A DNA stretch of 64,000 nucleotides from Streptomyces lincolnensis (GCF_001685355.1 NZ_CP016438.1:1798001-1862000), one strand, 5' to 3'. Counted from the stretch's first letter, positions 1-8,348 are shown. The notes: generated by a model from the letters alone, not told the origin. A program made the numbers and translations.

Positions 1-884
1 CCGAAGGTGGTCGGACGGGCCCATTCGAAGCCCATGCCCTCGTCGCAGGAGACGTCGATGAAGAAGGTCCCCGGCCGGAAGCGGTCGAGTTCCTCGTCCG
101 TGACGAACATCAGCGGCGCGTCGGTGTCCTGGAGGACACAGTTGACGATGACGTCGAAGCCGGCCAGGTACTCCGCCAGCGGCACGGAACCGGCCGCGGT
201 GACGGCCCGCAGACGCGACGGATCGTCCTCCTGCTCCTCGAAGTGGCCCATCACGACCGACGGCATGGGCGAGGCCACCGCCGCCGCGGCGCGTTGGGTG
301 AGCACCGTGACGTCGGAGACGCCCATGGCGCCCAGGCCGGTCACCGCGCCGCGCCCGGTGGCGCCGAAGCTGATGACCGCCGCCCGCAGGCGGCGCCCGT
401 AGCTGCCGGTCAGTCCGCCGAGCTGGAGGGCGTGCAGCACCGAGGAGTAGCCGGCGAGTTCGTTGTTCTTGTGGAACACATGGACGCTGAAGGCGCCCGC
501 GGACGTCCAGTGGTTCATGGCCTCCCAGGCGATGAGGGTCAGCCGTCGGTCGATGCCGAGCTGGGTCATCTTCTCGTCCTGCACGCAGTGCGGCCATCCC
601 CACAGCACCTGGCCCTCGCGCAGCGCGGCGACGTCCTCGTGCATGGGTTTGGGCAGCAGCAACACGTCGCACTCGGCGAGGAGCTGCTCACGGGAGCGAA
701 GGCCGGCCACCAGCGGGCGCAGCACGTCGTCGGCCACGCCGAACCGGTCGCCGTATCCCTGTTCGAGGAAGATCCTCTCGCGGATGTCCGGGGCGATCCG
801 GTCGAGGTGGGCGGGGTGCAGGGGGAGGCGGAACTCGTTCTCCTTGCGGGAGGAGGCGAGTACGCCCAGGCTCAACAGACTCAT
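1..884 (-). CDS. Alanine dehydrogenase/N5-(carboxyethyl)ornithine synthase-like protein, 3' end cut off
   Basis: The reading frame starts at ATG 884 and runs off the left edge with at least 294 residues and no stop. The N-terminus (MSLLSLGVLASSRKENEFRL) with the basic KENE segment, the HVFHKNNELAGYSS stretch and a later Rossmann-like region (ISFGATGRGAVTGLGAMGV) match the alanine dehydrogenase/transhydrogenase-like family, most closely the N5-(carboxyethyl)ornithine synthase branch, which reductively joins a keto acid to an amino acid with NAD(P)H. The exact substrate cannot be told from sequence. The C-terminus is missing only because the window ends. It is transcribed away from the cold-shock gene, with 368 bp between them. 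Confidence 0.75.
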   Translation of the reverse strand, partial: MSLLSLGVLASSRKENEFRLPLHPAHLDRIAPDIRERIFLEQGYGDRFGVADDVLRPLVAGLRSREQLLAECDVLLLPKPMHEDVAALREGQVLWGWPHCVQDEKMTQLGIDRRLTLIAWEAMNHWTSAGAFSVHVFHKNNELAGYSSVLHALQLGGLTGSYGRRLRAAVISFGATGRGAVTGLGAMGVSDVTVLTQRAAAAVASPMPSVVMGHFEEQEDDPSRLRAVTAAGSVPLAEYLAGFDVIVNCVLQDTDAPLMFVTDEELDRFRPGTFFIDVSCDEGMGFEWARPTTF

Positions 885-1252
885 GCGGGTGCGGCTCTCT
901 TCATGCCGGATGCGAAGTGCTCCGGCCTATGCCGTTCTCCGAGGGCGACGCCAAGACGGATGAGGCGTGCGAAGTGCGCTCGGTATCTCAACCGTACTCC
1001 TCTCCGGCACCCGCAGCCGACCCGTCGGGGGCGTCGCGGACCCCTCCTCACCGGGCGGGGAACATTCCCGGCGCCCCGGACGTTGTAAGGAGTGGTTGTA
1101 GTTGAAGTTTGCGAACGTGGAAGCGCCCGCGGAGTTCTGACAGCGGGCGTTTCGTCGTTCCGGGGGGTTTTCTTCGACGGTTGGCGGCCGGCAGCCCGGA
1201 ATCGCGCGAGTGCGCGTCTCCGACCTACTCGCCATCTCGAAGGAGACATCAC
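885..1252. other. Intergenic region holding the cold-shock gene leader
   Basis: This 368-bp gap between divergent genes contains no convincing gene. The right part is a plausible 5' leader for the cold-shock gene: a TTGTAAGG/TTGTAGTT stretch near 1083-1103 could supply a -10 region, followed by the hairpin at 1121-1152 and about 100 nt up to the ribosome binding site. Opposite-strand frames here have poor codon bias and were discounted. Confidence 0.5.
1121..1152 (+). promoter_or_regulatory. Hairpin in the cold-shock gene 5' leader
   Basis: AAGCGCCCGC (1121-1130) pairs with GCGGGCGTTT (1143-1152) around a 12-nt loop, with one G-U pair. It lies about 100 nt upstream of the csp start codon. 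Long structured leaders are a known feature of cold-shock mRNAs; that this hairpin acts as a thermosensor or attenuator is inference. Confidence 0.5.
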
Positions 1253-1456
1253 ATGGCTCAAGGAACCGTGAAGTGGTTCAACCCGGACAAGGGATTCGGC
1301 TTCATCGCCCCCGATGAGGGCGGCGCCGACATCTTCGTCCACCACTCGGCGATCGACACGGGCGGTTTCCGCTCCCTGGAGGAGAACCAGCGGGTGGAGT
1401 TCACCGCCAGCCAGGGCCCCAGGGGCATGCAGGCCGACCAGGTCCGCGCGCTCTGA
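1253..1456 (+). CDS. Cold-shock protein (CspA family)
   Basis: A 67-residue single cold-shock domain that binds single-stranded RNA and DNA and acts as an RNA chaperone. The two RNA-binding motifs are present: KGFGFI (RNP1) and DIFVHHSAI (RNP2), after the typical start [10 protein letters not shown]. The length matches the family. ATG 1253 is preceded by AAGGAG about 7 nt upstream, which decides the start over a longer open frame beginning at 1109. A structured leader precedes it and a membrane fatty acid desaturase follows in the same direction, so the neighbourhood looks like low-temperature adaptation. Streptomyces carry many csp paralogues, so the specific paralogue name is left open. Confidence 0.95.
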   Translation: MAQGTVKWFNPDKGFGFIAPDEGGADIFVHHSAIDTGGFRSLEENQRVEFTASQGPRGMQADQVRAL

Positions 1457-1583
1457 GGCCACTCGATTCCGAGGCGGGTCCGCGGCGCGGGCCCGTCTCG
1501 TGCTGCTCTCCCACGCGTTTCCCGCAGCCCGGCGCCTTGCCCCCGCGCCGTCGGCAGCGGCCCACACATCCGAGAGGAACACC

Positions 1584-2678
1584 GTGAGCACTGAGACCGC
1601 CAACCGGGGCACCGAACCGGCGGATCGCACCGGGACGACGAAAGCACCGCCTGTCGGCCGCCGGGGCAGCGAGTACGCCGCCCTGTCCCGTGAGGTGAAG
1701 CGGAGCGGGCTGCTGAAGCGGCGGCCGGGCTACTACTCCGTCAAAGTCGGGGCGAACCTGCTTCTGCTGGCCGCCGGATGGACCGCGTTCGCTCTCATCG
1801 GGCCGTCGTGGTGGCAGCTGCTGACCGCCGCCTTCCTCGCGGTGATGTTCACGCAGACCGCGTTCATCGGACACGACGCCGGGCACCACCAGATCGCCGC
1901 CTCCAAGCGCGTCAACAACCTGCTCGGCCGTCTGCACGCCGACCTGCTGGTCGGCCTCAGCTACGGCTGGTGGATCTCCAAGCACAACCGGCACCACGCC
2001 CACCCCAACCATGTCGACCGCGATCCCGACATCGCCGACGGCGCGATCGCCTTCACCGAGGACCACGCCCGCGTCCGCCGCGGACCGTATGCCTGGCTGG
2101 CCCGCCACCAGGCCTGGCTGTTCTTCCCGATGCTGCTCCTGGAAGGGCTCGCCCTGCACGTCGCGAGCGTACGGGAGCTGTTCGAGCGCTCCGGCACCGC
2201 GGCCTCGCGGAGGGGCAGGCTGGTCGGGGCGGGACTGCTGACGGCGCATCTCGGCGGATATCTCACCGCCCTCTTCCTGGTCCTGTCCCCAGTCCAGGCC
2301 GTGTGCTTCCTGCTCGTGCACCAGGCACTGTTCGGGCTGTACATGGGGTGCTCGTTCGCCCCCAACCACAAGGGCATGCCCATCTTCGCCAAGGACGACA
2401 AGATCGACTTCCTGCGCCGGCAGGTACTGACCTCACGCAACATCCGCGGCAACAGGTTCACCGACTTCGCGCTCGGCGGGCTGAACTACCAGATCGAACA
2501 CCACCTGTTCCCCTCCATGCCGCGGCCCAGCCTGCGCCATGCCCAGAAACTCGTGCGCACCTTCTGCGCCCGGCACCGCATCGCCTACCACGAGACCGGG
2601 CTGTTCGACTCCTACGCCCAGGTGCTGCGCCACCTCCATGCGGTCGGCGGCCCCCTCCGCCCCGAACTGGAGTACTGA
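1584..2678 (+). CDS. Membrane fatty acid desaturase
   Basis: A 364-residue integral membrane di-iron desaturase of the acyl-lipid/linoleoyl-CoA type that inserts a double bond into membrane fatty acyl chains. The three histidine boxes are clear: HDAGH (97-101), HNRHH (134-138) and QIEHH (303-307), with hydrophobic segments around 55-95 and 215-270. The QxxHH third box is typical of front-end or acyl-lipid desaturases. GTG 1584 was chosen because GAGAGGA lies just upstream and because the open frame further upstream overlaps the cold-shock gene. It follows csp by 127 bp in the same orientation. Together with csp it suggests membrane fluidity control in the cold, which is an inference from context. 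Confidence 0.92.
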   Translation: MSTETANRGTEPADRTGTTKAPPVGRRGSEYAALSREVKRSGLLKRRPGYYSVKVGANLLLLAAGWTAFALIGPSWWQLLTAAFLAVMFTQTAFIGHDAGHHQIAASKRVNNLLGRLHADLLVGLSYGWWISKHNRHHAHPNHVDRDPDIADGAIAFTEDHARVRRGPYAWLARHQAWLFFPMLLLEGLALHVASVRELFERSGTAASRRGRLVGAGLLTAHLGGYLTALFLVLSPVQAVCFLLVHQALFGLYMGCSFAPNHKGMPIFAKDDKIDFLRRQVLTSRNIRGNRFTDFALGGLNYQIEHHLFPSMPRPSLRHAQKLVRTFCARHRIAYHETGLFDSYAQVLRHLHAVGGPLRPELEY

Positions 2679-2756
2679 CGGCCGCGAGGAAGAATCGCGC
2701 TCCGCCCACTGTTCTCCGTCGCAGCAACCCTTGTGCGCATCCTCAGGAGGCCGAGC

Positions 2757-3167
2757 GTGTACGGCGACGCAGCAACGATCCGCAAGATCCTCACCGAGCT
2801 GGGCGACACCTGGGCGATCGTGGGCCTGTCGTCGAACCAGCGGCGTGCCGCATACGGTGTGGCCGACGTCCTCCAGCGCTTCGGCAAGCGCATCGTGCCC
2901 GTGCACCCGAAGGCCGAGACGGTCCACGGTGAAAAGGGATACCCCTCCCTGGAGGCGATCCCCTTCGAGGTCGACGTCGTCGACGTGTTCGTCAACAGCG
3001 ACCTCGCCGGACCGGTCGCCGACGAAGCCGCCGCCATCGGCGCCAAGGCCGTCTGGTACCAGCTCGGCGTCATCGACGAAGCCGCGTACGAGCGCACCCG
3101 CGCCGCCGGTCTCGACATGGTCATGGACCGCTGCCCCGCGATCGAGATTCCCCGGCTGAATTCCTGA
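2757..3167 (+). CDS. CoA-binding domain protein (YccU-like)
   Basis: A 136-residue single Rossmann-like CoA-binding domain. The N-terminal WAIVGLSSNQRRAAYGVADVL carries the nucleotide-binding loop, followed by PVHPKAETVHGEKGYPSL and WYQLGVIDEAA, all typical of the YccU/CoA_binding_2 family. These proteins bind CoA or acyl-CoA, but their cellular role is poorly defined. GTG 2757 follows AGGAGG (2745-2750) at ideal spacing, so the longer open frame from 2733 is rejected. It lies 78 bp behind the desaturase and may be co-transcribed with it, giving a possible acyl-lipid link. Confidence 0.88.
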   Translation: MYGDAATIRKILTELGDTWAIVGLSSNQRRAAYGVADVLQRFGKRIVPVHPKAETVHGEKGYPSLEAIPFEVDVVDVFVNSDLAGPVADEAAAIGAKAVWYQLGVIDEAAYERTRAAGLDMVMDRCPAIEIPRLNS

Positions 3168-3249
3168 AGCATTCACCAGGAATTCCCCTCGCTCAAGTCA
3201 AATATCCCGCCATGACCTTCTACGGAAGGGCGCTAGAAAACTAATCTGA

Positions 3250-3289
3250 GGCCTCTCTTGCAGTAAATGCAAGTATTTAGTGAGAGGCC
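3250..3289 (+). promoter_or_regulatory. Nested hairpin covering the permease ribosome binding site
   Basis: GGCCTCTC (3250-3257) pairs with GAGAGGCC (3282-3289), and inside it CTTGCA (3257-3262) pairs with TGCAAG (3268-3273). The only good Shine-Dalgarno sequence before ATG 3299, GAGAGG (3282-3287), is in the right arm. The stretch is AT-rich compared with its surroundings and a T-rich run follows, so it could also terminate transcription of the upstream CoA-binding gene. Confidence 0.55.
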
Positions 3290-3298
3290 CCTTAATTT

Positions 3299-4936
3299 AT
3301 GGTAAGCGTGGATGCGGCCCCGGAGAGAAAAGGGGCCCCCGGCGGATTGCGGCGGGATGTCGGCCTCATCGGACTGATGTGGGCATCGGTCGGGTCCATC
3401 ATCGGCTCCGGCTGGCTGTACGGCGCCCAGGAGGCGGTCGGCGCGGCCGGTCCCGCGGCGGTCATCTCCTGGGTGATCGGCGCGGTGGCCATCGTCCTGC
3501 TGGCGCTGGTGCACGCGGAGCTCGGCGGCATGTTCCCGGTGGCGGGCGGCACGGCGCGCTATCCGCACTACGCGTTCGGCGGGCTGGCCGGCATGTCCTT
3601 CGGCTGGTTCTCCTGGCTCCAGGCGGCGACCGTGGCACCGATCGAGGTCGAGGCCATGATCGGCTATGCCGGACACTGGTCCTGGGCACGGGGGTTCCAG
3701 CACGCGGACAAGACGCTCACCACGAGCGGTCTCCTCGTCGCCGTGGCGCTCATGGCCGTCTTCGTGATCGTCAACTTCCTCGGCGTCCGGGCGCTGGCGC
3801 ACACCAACAGCGCGGCCACCTGGTGGAAGATCGCGGTGCCACTGGCGGCCATCTTCGTCATCGCGGCCGGCAACTTCCATCCGGGCAACTTCACTTCGGA
3901 GGGCTTCGCGCCGTTCGGTGCCAAGGGTGTGCTGAGCGCCATCAGCACCAGCGGCATCATCTTCGCCCTGCTGGGCTTCGAGCAGGCCATCCAGCTCGCG
4001 GGCGAGAGCCGCAACCCCCGGCGTGACCTGCCCCGGGCGACCCTCGGCTCGGTCGCGATCGGCGCCGTCATCTACGTCCTGCTCCAGATCGTGTTCGTCG
4101 CCGCGCTGCCGCACAGCACCTTCGCGCACGGCTGGGACAAGCTCGACTACCCCGGAATCAGCGGGCCCTGGGCGGGTCTCGCCACCCTGGTCGGCCTGGG
4201 CTGGCTGAGCGTGGTGCTGTACATCGACGCCGTGGTCTCCCCCGGCGGCACCGGGCTGATCTACACCACGGCCACCTCCCGGGTCTCCTACGGCCTGGCC
4301 AGGAACGGCTACGCGCCCAAGGCCTTCGAGCGGACCGACCGCAACGGCGTGCCCTGGTTCGGGCTGGCCATGTCCTTCGTGACCGGTGTGATCTGCTTCC
4401 TGCCCTTCCCGAGCTGGCAGCAGCTGGTCGGCTTCATCACCTCGGCGAGCGTCCTGATGTACGCCGGTGCCCCGCTGGCCTACGGCGTGTTCGCCGACCG
4501 GCTGCCGCACCACGAGCGCCCGTACCGGCTGCCCGGCGGCACGGTCGTCGCCCCGCTGTCCTTCGTGGTGGCCAACCTCATCATCTACTGGGCGGGCTGG
4601 CACACGCTGTGGCGGCTCGGCGTGGCCATCGTCCTCGGCTATCTGCTGCTCGGCGGATACGCCCGGTACGCCATCGGCAAGGGCCTGCCCGACGCTCCCC
4701 GTCTGGACTGGAAGGCCGCCCAGTGGCTGCCGGTCTATCTGCTGGGCATGGGTGTCATCTCCTGGCAGGGCGGCTTCGGCGGCGGCCAGGGCCGTATCCC
4801 GCTGTGGTGGGACATCCTGCTTGTCGCGGCCTTCTCCCTCGTCGTCTACTACTGGGCCAGGGCCAGCGCGTCACCGGCCGAGGAGATCGAGCGGAGCATC
4901 GACGAGATCGCGGTCACGGAGGTCCCGGCGCACTGA
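3299..4936 (+). CDS. APC superfamily amino acid permease
   Basis: A 545-residue protein with about twelve to fourteen membrane segments. The first has the APC signature of a broken helix (ASVGSIIGSGWLYGAQ, residues ~30-45), where the GSG backbone contacts the substrate carboxylate. FGFEQAIQLAGESRNPRRDLPRA is the typical conserved loop after TM6. The C-terminal tail (SPAEEIERSIDEIAVTEV) is acidic and cytoplasmic. The family imports or exchanges amino acids or related amines; the substrate is not identifiable. ATG 3299 is used, with GTG 3308 an alternative. Its ribosome binding site lies inside a hairpin, so translation may be controlled. Confidence 0.9.
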   Translation: MVSVDAAPERKGAPGGLRRDVGLIGLMWASVGSIIGSGWLYGAQEAVGAAGPAAVISWVIGAVAIVLLALVHAELGGMFPVAGGTARYPHYAFGGLAGMSFGWFSWLQAATVAPIEVEAMIGYAGHWSWARGFQHADKTLTTSGLLVAVALMAVFVIVNFLGVRALAHTNSAATWWKIAVPLAAIFVIAAGNFHPGNFTSEGFAPFGAKGVLSAISTSGIIFALLGFEQAIQLAGESRNPRRDLPRATLGSVAIGAVIYVLLQIVFVAALPHSTFAHGWDKLDYPGISGPWAGLATLVGLGWLSVVLYIDAVVSPGGTGLIYTTATSRVSYGLARNGYAPKAFERTDRNGVPWFGLAMSFVTGVICFLPFPSWQQLVGFITSASVLMYAGAPLAYGVFADRLPHHERPYRLPGGTVVAPLSFVVANLIIYWAGWHTLWRLGVAIVLGYLLLGGYARYAIGKGLPDAPRLDWKAAQWLPVYLLGMGVISWQGGFGGGQGRIPLWWDILLVAAFSLVVYYWARASASPAEEIERSIDEIAVTEVPAH

Positions 4937-5011
4937 ACATCCGCCGAAGCGGACGGAGTTCCTCCGGGCCGGGCGGCGGCCGGCCACTCCCCACCCTCCA
5001 CGGGGCACCCT

Positions 5012-5017
5012 CATAAT
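5012..5017 (+). promoter_or_regulatory. -10 box of a leaderless promoter for pobA
   Basis: CATAAT ends 6 nt before GTG 5024 and no ribosome binding site is present, so transcription probably starts at or within a few bases of the start codon. No clear -35 box is visible. Confidence 0.5.
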
Positions 5018-5023
5018 GCTCGC

Positions 5024-6244
5024 GTGACCTCCTCCCTCCCCCAGCCCGCCACCGGTGCCCCCGAGCACTTTCCCGTCGTCATCGTGGGTGCCGGCCCCGC
5101 CGGGCTCACCATCGGCGCGATCCTGCGGGCCGCCGGCGTCGACTGCCTCGTCCTGGAGACCGAGACACGGGAGTTCATCGAGCAGCGTCCGCGGGCGGGG
5201 GTGCTGGAGGAGTGGGCCGTGCGCGGGCTCCGGCAACGGGGCCTGGCCGACAACCTGACGGAGCGGGCGCAGCTGCACACCGAGTGCGAGTTCCGGTTCG
5301 GCGGGGAGCGGTTCCGGTTCTCCTACGCGGAGCTGACGGGGCAGCACCACTTCGTCTATCCGCAGCAGTTCCTGGTGACGGACCTGGTGCGCGAGTACGC
5401 CGACGTGCGCGGCGGGGAGATCCGGTTCGGCGTCCGGGACGTGCGGCTGCTCGACCTGGACACGTCCGTCCCCTCGGTGTCGTACATATCGGCACGGACG
5501 GGGCAACGCGAGGTCGTCCGGTGCGACTTCGTCGCCGGATGCGACGGCGCGCGCGGGGTCACCCGCACCGTCCTGCCGCCGACCGCGGAGATCTCCCGGC
5601 ACGACTACGGCGTCGGCTGGCTGGCGCTGCTGGCCGAGGCACCGCCGTCCAACGACTGCGTGGTCTTCGGCATCCACCCGAACGGCTTCGCCGGGCACAT
5701 GGCCCGCAGCCCCGAGGTGACCCGCTACTACCTGGAGTGCCCGCCCGGCGACGACCCGGAGAACTGGTCGCACGAGCGCGTCTGGTCCGAGCTCCAGCAG
5801 CGCCTCGGGGCCGCCGACAGGCCGTCGCTCACCGAGGGACGGCTGATCGAGAAGCGCGTCCTGGACATGCACAACTACATCGTCGAACCCATGGTGTTCG
5901 GCCGCCTCTTCCTGGCCGGCGACGCCGCCCACCTGACCGCGCCGATCGCGGCCAAGGGCATGAACCTCGCCCTGCACGACGCCTACCTGCTCGGTGACGC
6001 GCTCGTCGCCTACCTCACCAAGGGCGAGGAGAGCGGCCTGGACGCCTACTCGCAGACCTGTCTGCGGCGCGTGTGGGACTACCAGGAGTTCTCCGAGTGG
6101 CTCTCCGGCGTCTACCACGGCACCTCGTCGGGTGATCCCTACCGCGCGGGCACCACCTTCGCCCGGCTCCGGCGGCTGTTCACGTCCCCGGCCGCCGCGG
6201 CGGCCTTCGCCGAGCAGTACCTCGGCACGGCGCCCGCGTACTGA
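5024..6244 (+). CDS. pobA: 4-hydroxybenzoate 3-monooxygenase
   Basis: A 406-residue FAD-dependent aromatic hydroxylase that converts 4-hydroxybenzoate to protocatechuate using NADPH and O2, feeding the beta-ketoadipate pathway. Visible motifs are the FAD dinucleotide loop VGAGPAG (21-27), the DG motif in DFVAGCDGARGVTR, and the GD motif in GRLFLAGDAAHLTAP. EQRPRAGVLE and HFVYPQQFLVTDL are typical of PobA rather than of other flavin hydroxylases. Length fits the family (about 390-400). It appears leaderless (CATAAT box 6 nt before the GTG). No protocatechuate genes or PobR-type regulator lie beside it, so it is an isolated catabolic gene here. Confidence 0.9.
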   Translation: MTSSLPQPATGAPEHFPVVIVGAGPAGLTIGAILRAAGVDCLVLETETREFIEQRPRAGVLEEWAVRGLRQRGLADNLTERAQLHTECEFRFGGERFRFSYAELTGQHHFVYPQQFLVTDLVREYADVRGGEIRFGVRDVRLLDLDTSVPSVSYISARTGQREVVRCDFVAGCDGARGVTRTVLPPTAEISRHDYGVGWLALLAEAPPSNDCVVFGIHPNGFAGHMARSPEVTRYYLECPPGDDPENWSHERVWSELQQRLGAADRPSLTEGRLIEKRVLDMHNYIVEPMVFGRLFLAGDAAHLTAPIAAKGMNLALHDAYLLGDALVAYLTKGEESGLDAYSQTCLRRVWDYQEFSEWLSGVYHGTSSGDPYRAGTTFARLRRLFTSPAAAAAFAEQYLGTAPAY

Positions 6245-6248
6245 TCCC

Positions 6249-6608
6249 TCAGTCATGCACCGGACGGTCGCTGAGCCGGTGGTCGGCCACGTTCAGCGCC
6301 TCGTCGACGAGTCGGCGCAGATGTCCGTCACGCAGCGCGTAGATCACCCGGCGCCCGTCCTTGCGCGTGCTCACCAGGCCGGCCAGCCTGAGCCGCGCCA
6401 GATGCTGGCTGACGGCCGGCCGCGCCGCCCCGCACACCTCCGTGAGGGTCGTGACATCGGCCTCTCCCCCGGTCAGCGCGTGGAGCAGGGTGAGCCGGGT
6501 GCGGTCACCGAGCAGGGCCAGGATCTCGGCGGCGAGGGCGAGCTGCTCCTCGCCGGGGGTACGCGGATGCGCATCGTGCGCAGGTGATAGGTGCATGCGT
6601 GCGCTCAT
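6249..6608 (-). CDS. ArsR/SmtB family metal-responsive repressor
   Basis: A 119-residue winged-helix repressor. The HTH region is LTEVCGAARPAVSQHLARLRLAGLV (55-79), followed by the wing TRKDGRRVIYAL. D94-x-H96 and H110 near the C-terminus resemble half of the alpha-5 zinc site of CzrA/NmtR-type sensors, although the spacing is not the textbook one. ATG 6608 is chosen over a longer frame because CATTAT lies 6 nt upstream, a leaderless arrangement; ATG 6596 is a fallback. It diverges from a His-rich CDF efflux gene with 61 bp between starts and very likely represses it until zinc or a related metal binds. Confidence 0.88.
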   Translation of the reverse strand: MSARMHLSPAHDAHPRTPGEEQLALAAEILALLGDRTRLTLLHALTGGEADVTTLTEVCGAARPAVSQHLARLRLAGLVSTRKDGRRVIYALRDGHLRRLVDEALNVADHRLSDRPVHD

Positions 6609-6620
6609 ACGCACATAATG
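6596..6620. promoter_or_regulatory. Shared divergent promoter/operator of the ArsR-CDF pair
   Basis: CATAATG (6614-6620) reads as a -10 box on both strands (CATAAT rightwards, CATTAT leftwards). Just beside it, TGCGT (6596-6600) and ACGCA (6609-6613) form an inverted repeat that would put a repressor over both promoters. The operator overlaps the regulator's own start codon. Confidence 0.5.
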
Positions 6621-6669
6621 GCCTCGTGGGCGCGGTACGTCCACTCCCGCGCACCGGAAGGGGAACCCC

Positions 6670-7755
6670 GTGAGCGACCACCACCACGACCGACAGCACC
6701 ACGAGCATCACCACCACGACGAAAAGCACCACGAGCATCACCACCCGCACGAGCACCGGACCCGGCACCACGGCGTGCGCCGGCGCCTCACCCACCTCCT
6801 CACCCCCCACTCCCACGAGAGCGCCGACAAGCTCGACTCCGCGCTGGAGTCCTCGTCACGCGGTATGCGCGCCCTGTGGATCTCACTGGCGGTGCTGGGC
6901 GCGACGGCTCTGGCGCAGGCGTTCGTGGTGGCGCTGTCCGGGTCGGTCGCGCTGCTCGGCGACACGGTGCACAACACCGCGGACGCCCTGACCGCCGTAC
7001 CGCTGGGCATCGCCTTCGTGCTGGGCAGGCGCGCGGCCACGCGGCGCTTCACCTACGGGTACGGACGGGCGGAGGACCTGGCGGGCATCGTGATCGTGCT
7101 GACGATCGCCGCGTCGGCGGCGTTCGCGGGGTGGACGGCGATCGACCGGCTGCTCGACCCGCGTCCCATGACGCATGTGCCGGCGGTGGCGGTGGCGGCG
7201 CTGGTCGGTTTCGCGGGCAACGAGTGGGTGGCCCGCTACCGGATCCGGGTGGGCCGCTCGATCGGCTCGGCCGCGCTGGTCGCCGACGGGCTGCACGCCC
7301 GTACGGACGGATTCACCTCACTGGCCGTGCTGCTGGGCGCCGGCGGATCCGCCCTCGGTTGGCAACTGGCCGACCCGATCGTGGGGTTGGCGATCACGGC
7401 CGCGATCGCGCTGGTGCTGCGGGACGCGGCGCGCGAGGTGTTCCGGCGCGTGCTGGACGCCGTGGACCCGGCCCTGGTGGACCGGGCCGAGCGGGCACTG
7501 CGGGAGGTCGAAGGGGTGCGTGCGGTGGGCGAGTTGCGGCTTCGCTGGATCGGTCACCGGCTGCGCGCCGAGGTGGCGGTCGTGGTGGACGGCGAGATGA
7601 CGGTCCGTCAGGCACACGCCGTCGCCGTGGACGCCGAGCACGCCCTGCTGCACGCCGTCCCCCGCCTCACCGCGGCCCTGGTGCACGCCGACCCGGCACC
7701 GGTGCCGGGCGAGACGGACCCGCATCACACCCTCGCCCACCACGCCGTGGCCTGA
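6670..7755 (+). CDS. Cation diffusion facilitator (zinc efflux) transporter
   Basis: A 361-residue CDF-family Zn/Co/Cd-proton antiporter. The first 35 residues are very rich in His (HHHD, HHEHHHHDEKHHEHHHPHEH), a probable metal-collecting tail. TM2 carries GDTVHNTADAL, and ADGLHARTDGFTSLAVL lies in TM5, giving the paired HxxxD transport site. Six membrane segments are followed by a cytoplasmic domain (from ~residue 260) typical of CDF dimers. GTG 6670 has GGAAGGGGA about 5 nt upstream. It is divergent from the ArsR regulator, which is the likely repressor. Confidence 0.92.
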   Translation: MSDHHHDRQHHEHHHHDEKHHEHHHPHEHRTRHHGVRRRLTHLLTPHSHESADKLDSALESSSRGMRALWISLAVLGATALAQAFVVALSGSVALLGDTVHNTADALTAVPLGIAFVLGRRAATRRFTYGYGRAEDLAGIVIVLTIAASAAFAGWTAIDRLLDPRPMTHVPAVAVAALVGFAGNEWVARYRIRVGRSIGSAALVADGLHARTDGFTSLAVLLGAGGSALGWQLADPIVGLAITAAIALVLRDAAREVFRRVLDAVDPALVDRAERALREVEGVRAVGELRLRWIGHRLRAEVAVVVDGEMTVRQAHAVAVDAEHALLHAVPRLTAALVHADPAPVPGETDPHHTLAHHAVA

Positions 7756-7770
7756 GGACCGGGTCCGGGA

Positions 7771-8328
7771 TCAGGCGACTCCCAGCCCCTCCAGCACGAC
7801 CGCGCCCGGCAGTTCGGCGAACGCCTTCCCCGGCACCAGCAGCTTGCCGCGCCGCCGGCCGCTGCCCACCAGGACGTACGACAGGTCGACCACGGCCGAG
7901 TCCACCAGCACCGGCCAGTCGTCGGGCAGTCCGATCGGGGTGATGCCGCCGTACTCCATGCCGGTCTCGCCCGTCGCCGTGTCCATCGAGGCGAACGAGG
8001 CCTTGCGGGCGCCGAGTTGGCGGCGTACGGCACCGTTGACGTCGACCCGGGTGGTGGAGAGCACCACGCAGGCCGCGAGGCTGCTCTCCCCACCGCGCTT
8101 TCCCGCGACGACCACGCAGTTCGCCGACCGCTCCAGCAGCTCGCGCCCGTAGTGCTCCACGAAGGTGGCGGTGTCGGCCCACTCCGGTTCGGTGTCGACG
8201 TAGACGATCTGCTCGGCGGGGACGCTGCCGCTCCAGTGGCGTACGGCGTCGGCGACCGGGCGGGTCAGCTCGTCGAGGGCGTCGGGGGCGGGCGTGGCGT
8301 GGTCGAAGTGTCCGATGGGAGCGTCCAT
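7771..8328 (-). CDS. YbaK/ProX-type aminoacyl-tRNA deacylase
   Basis: A 185-residue YbaK/prolyl-tRNA synthetase-associated domain protein, a trans-editing enzyme family that hydrolyses mischarged aminoacyl-tRNAs. The family pattern is visible in NCVVVAGKRGGE, with the lysine corresponding to the catalytic one, then NGAVRRQLGARKASFAS and EYGGITPIGLPDDWPVLVD with the GGxxP segment. Which tRNA it edits cannot be read from sequence. The gene converges with the CDF gene (15 bp between ends) and its start is 21 bp beyond the end of the XRE-cupin gene on the same strand, so the two may be co-transcribed. Confidence 0.85.
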   Translation of the reverse strand: MDAPIGHFDHATPAPDALDELTRPVADAVRHWSGSVPAEQIVYVDTEPEWADTATFVEHYGRELLERSANCVVVAGKRGGESSLAACVVLSTTRVDVNGAVRRQLGARKASFASMDTATGETGMEYGGITPIGLPDDWPVLVDSAVVDLSYVLVGSGRRRGKLLVPGKAFAELPGAVVLEGLGVA

Positions 8329-8348
8329 GGCGGCACGCTAACAGCCGC

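Noticed and set aside
1314..1583. N-terminal extension of the desaturase reaching into the cold-shock gene
   Set aside because: The extension is Ala/Arg/Ser-rich shadow sequence; GTG 1584 with GAGAGGA explains the start.
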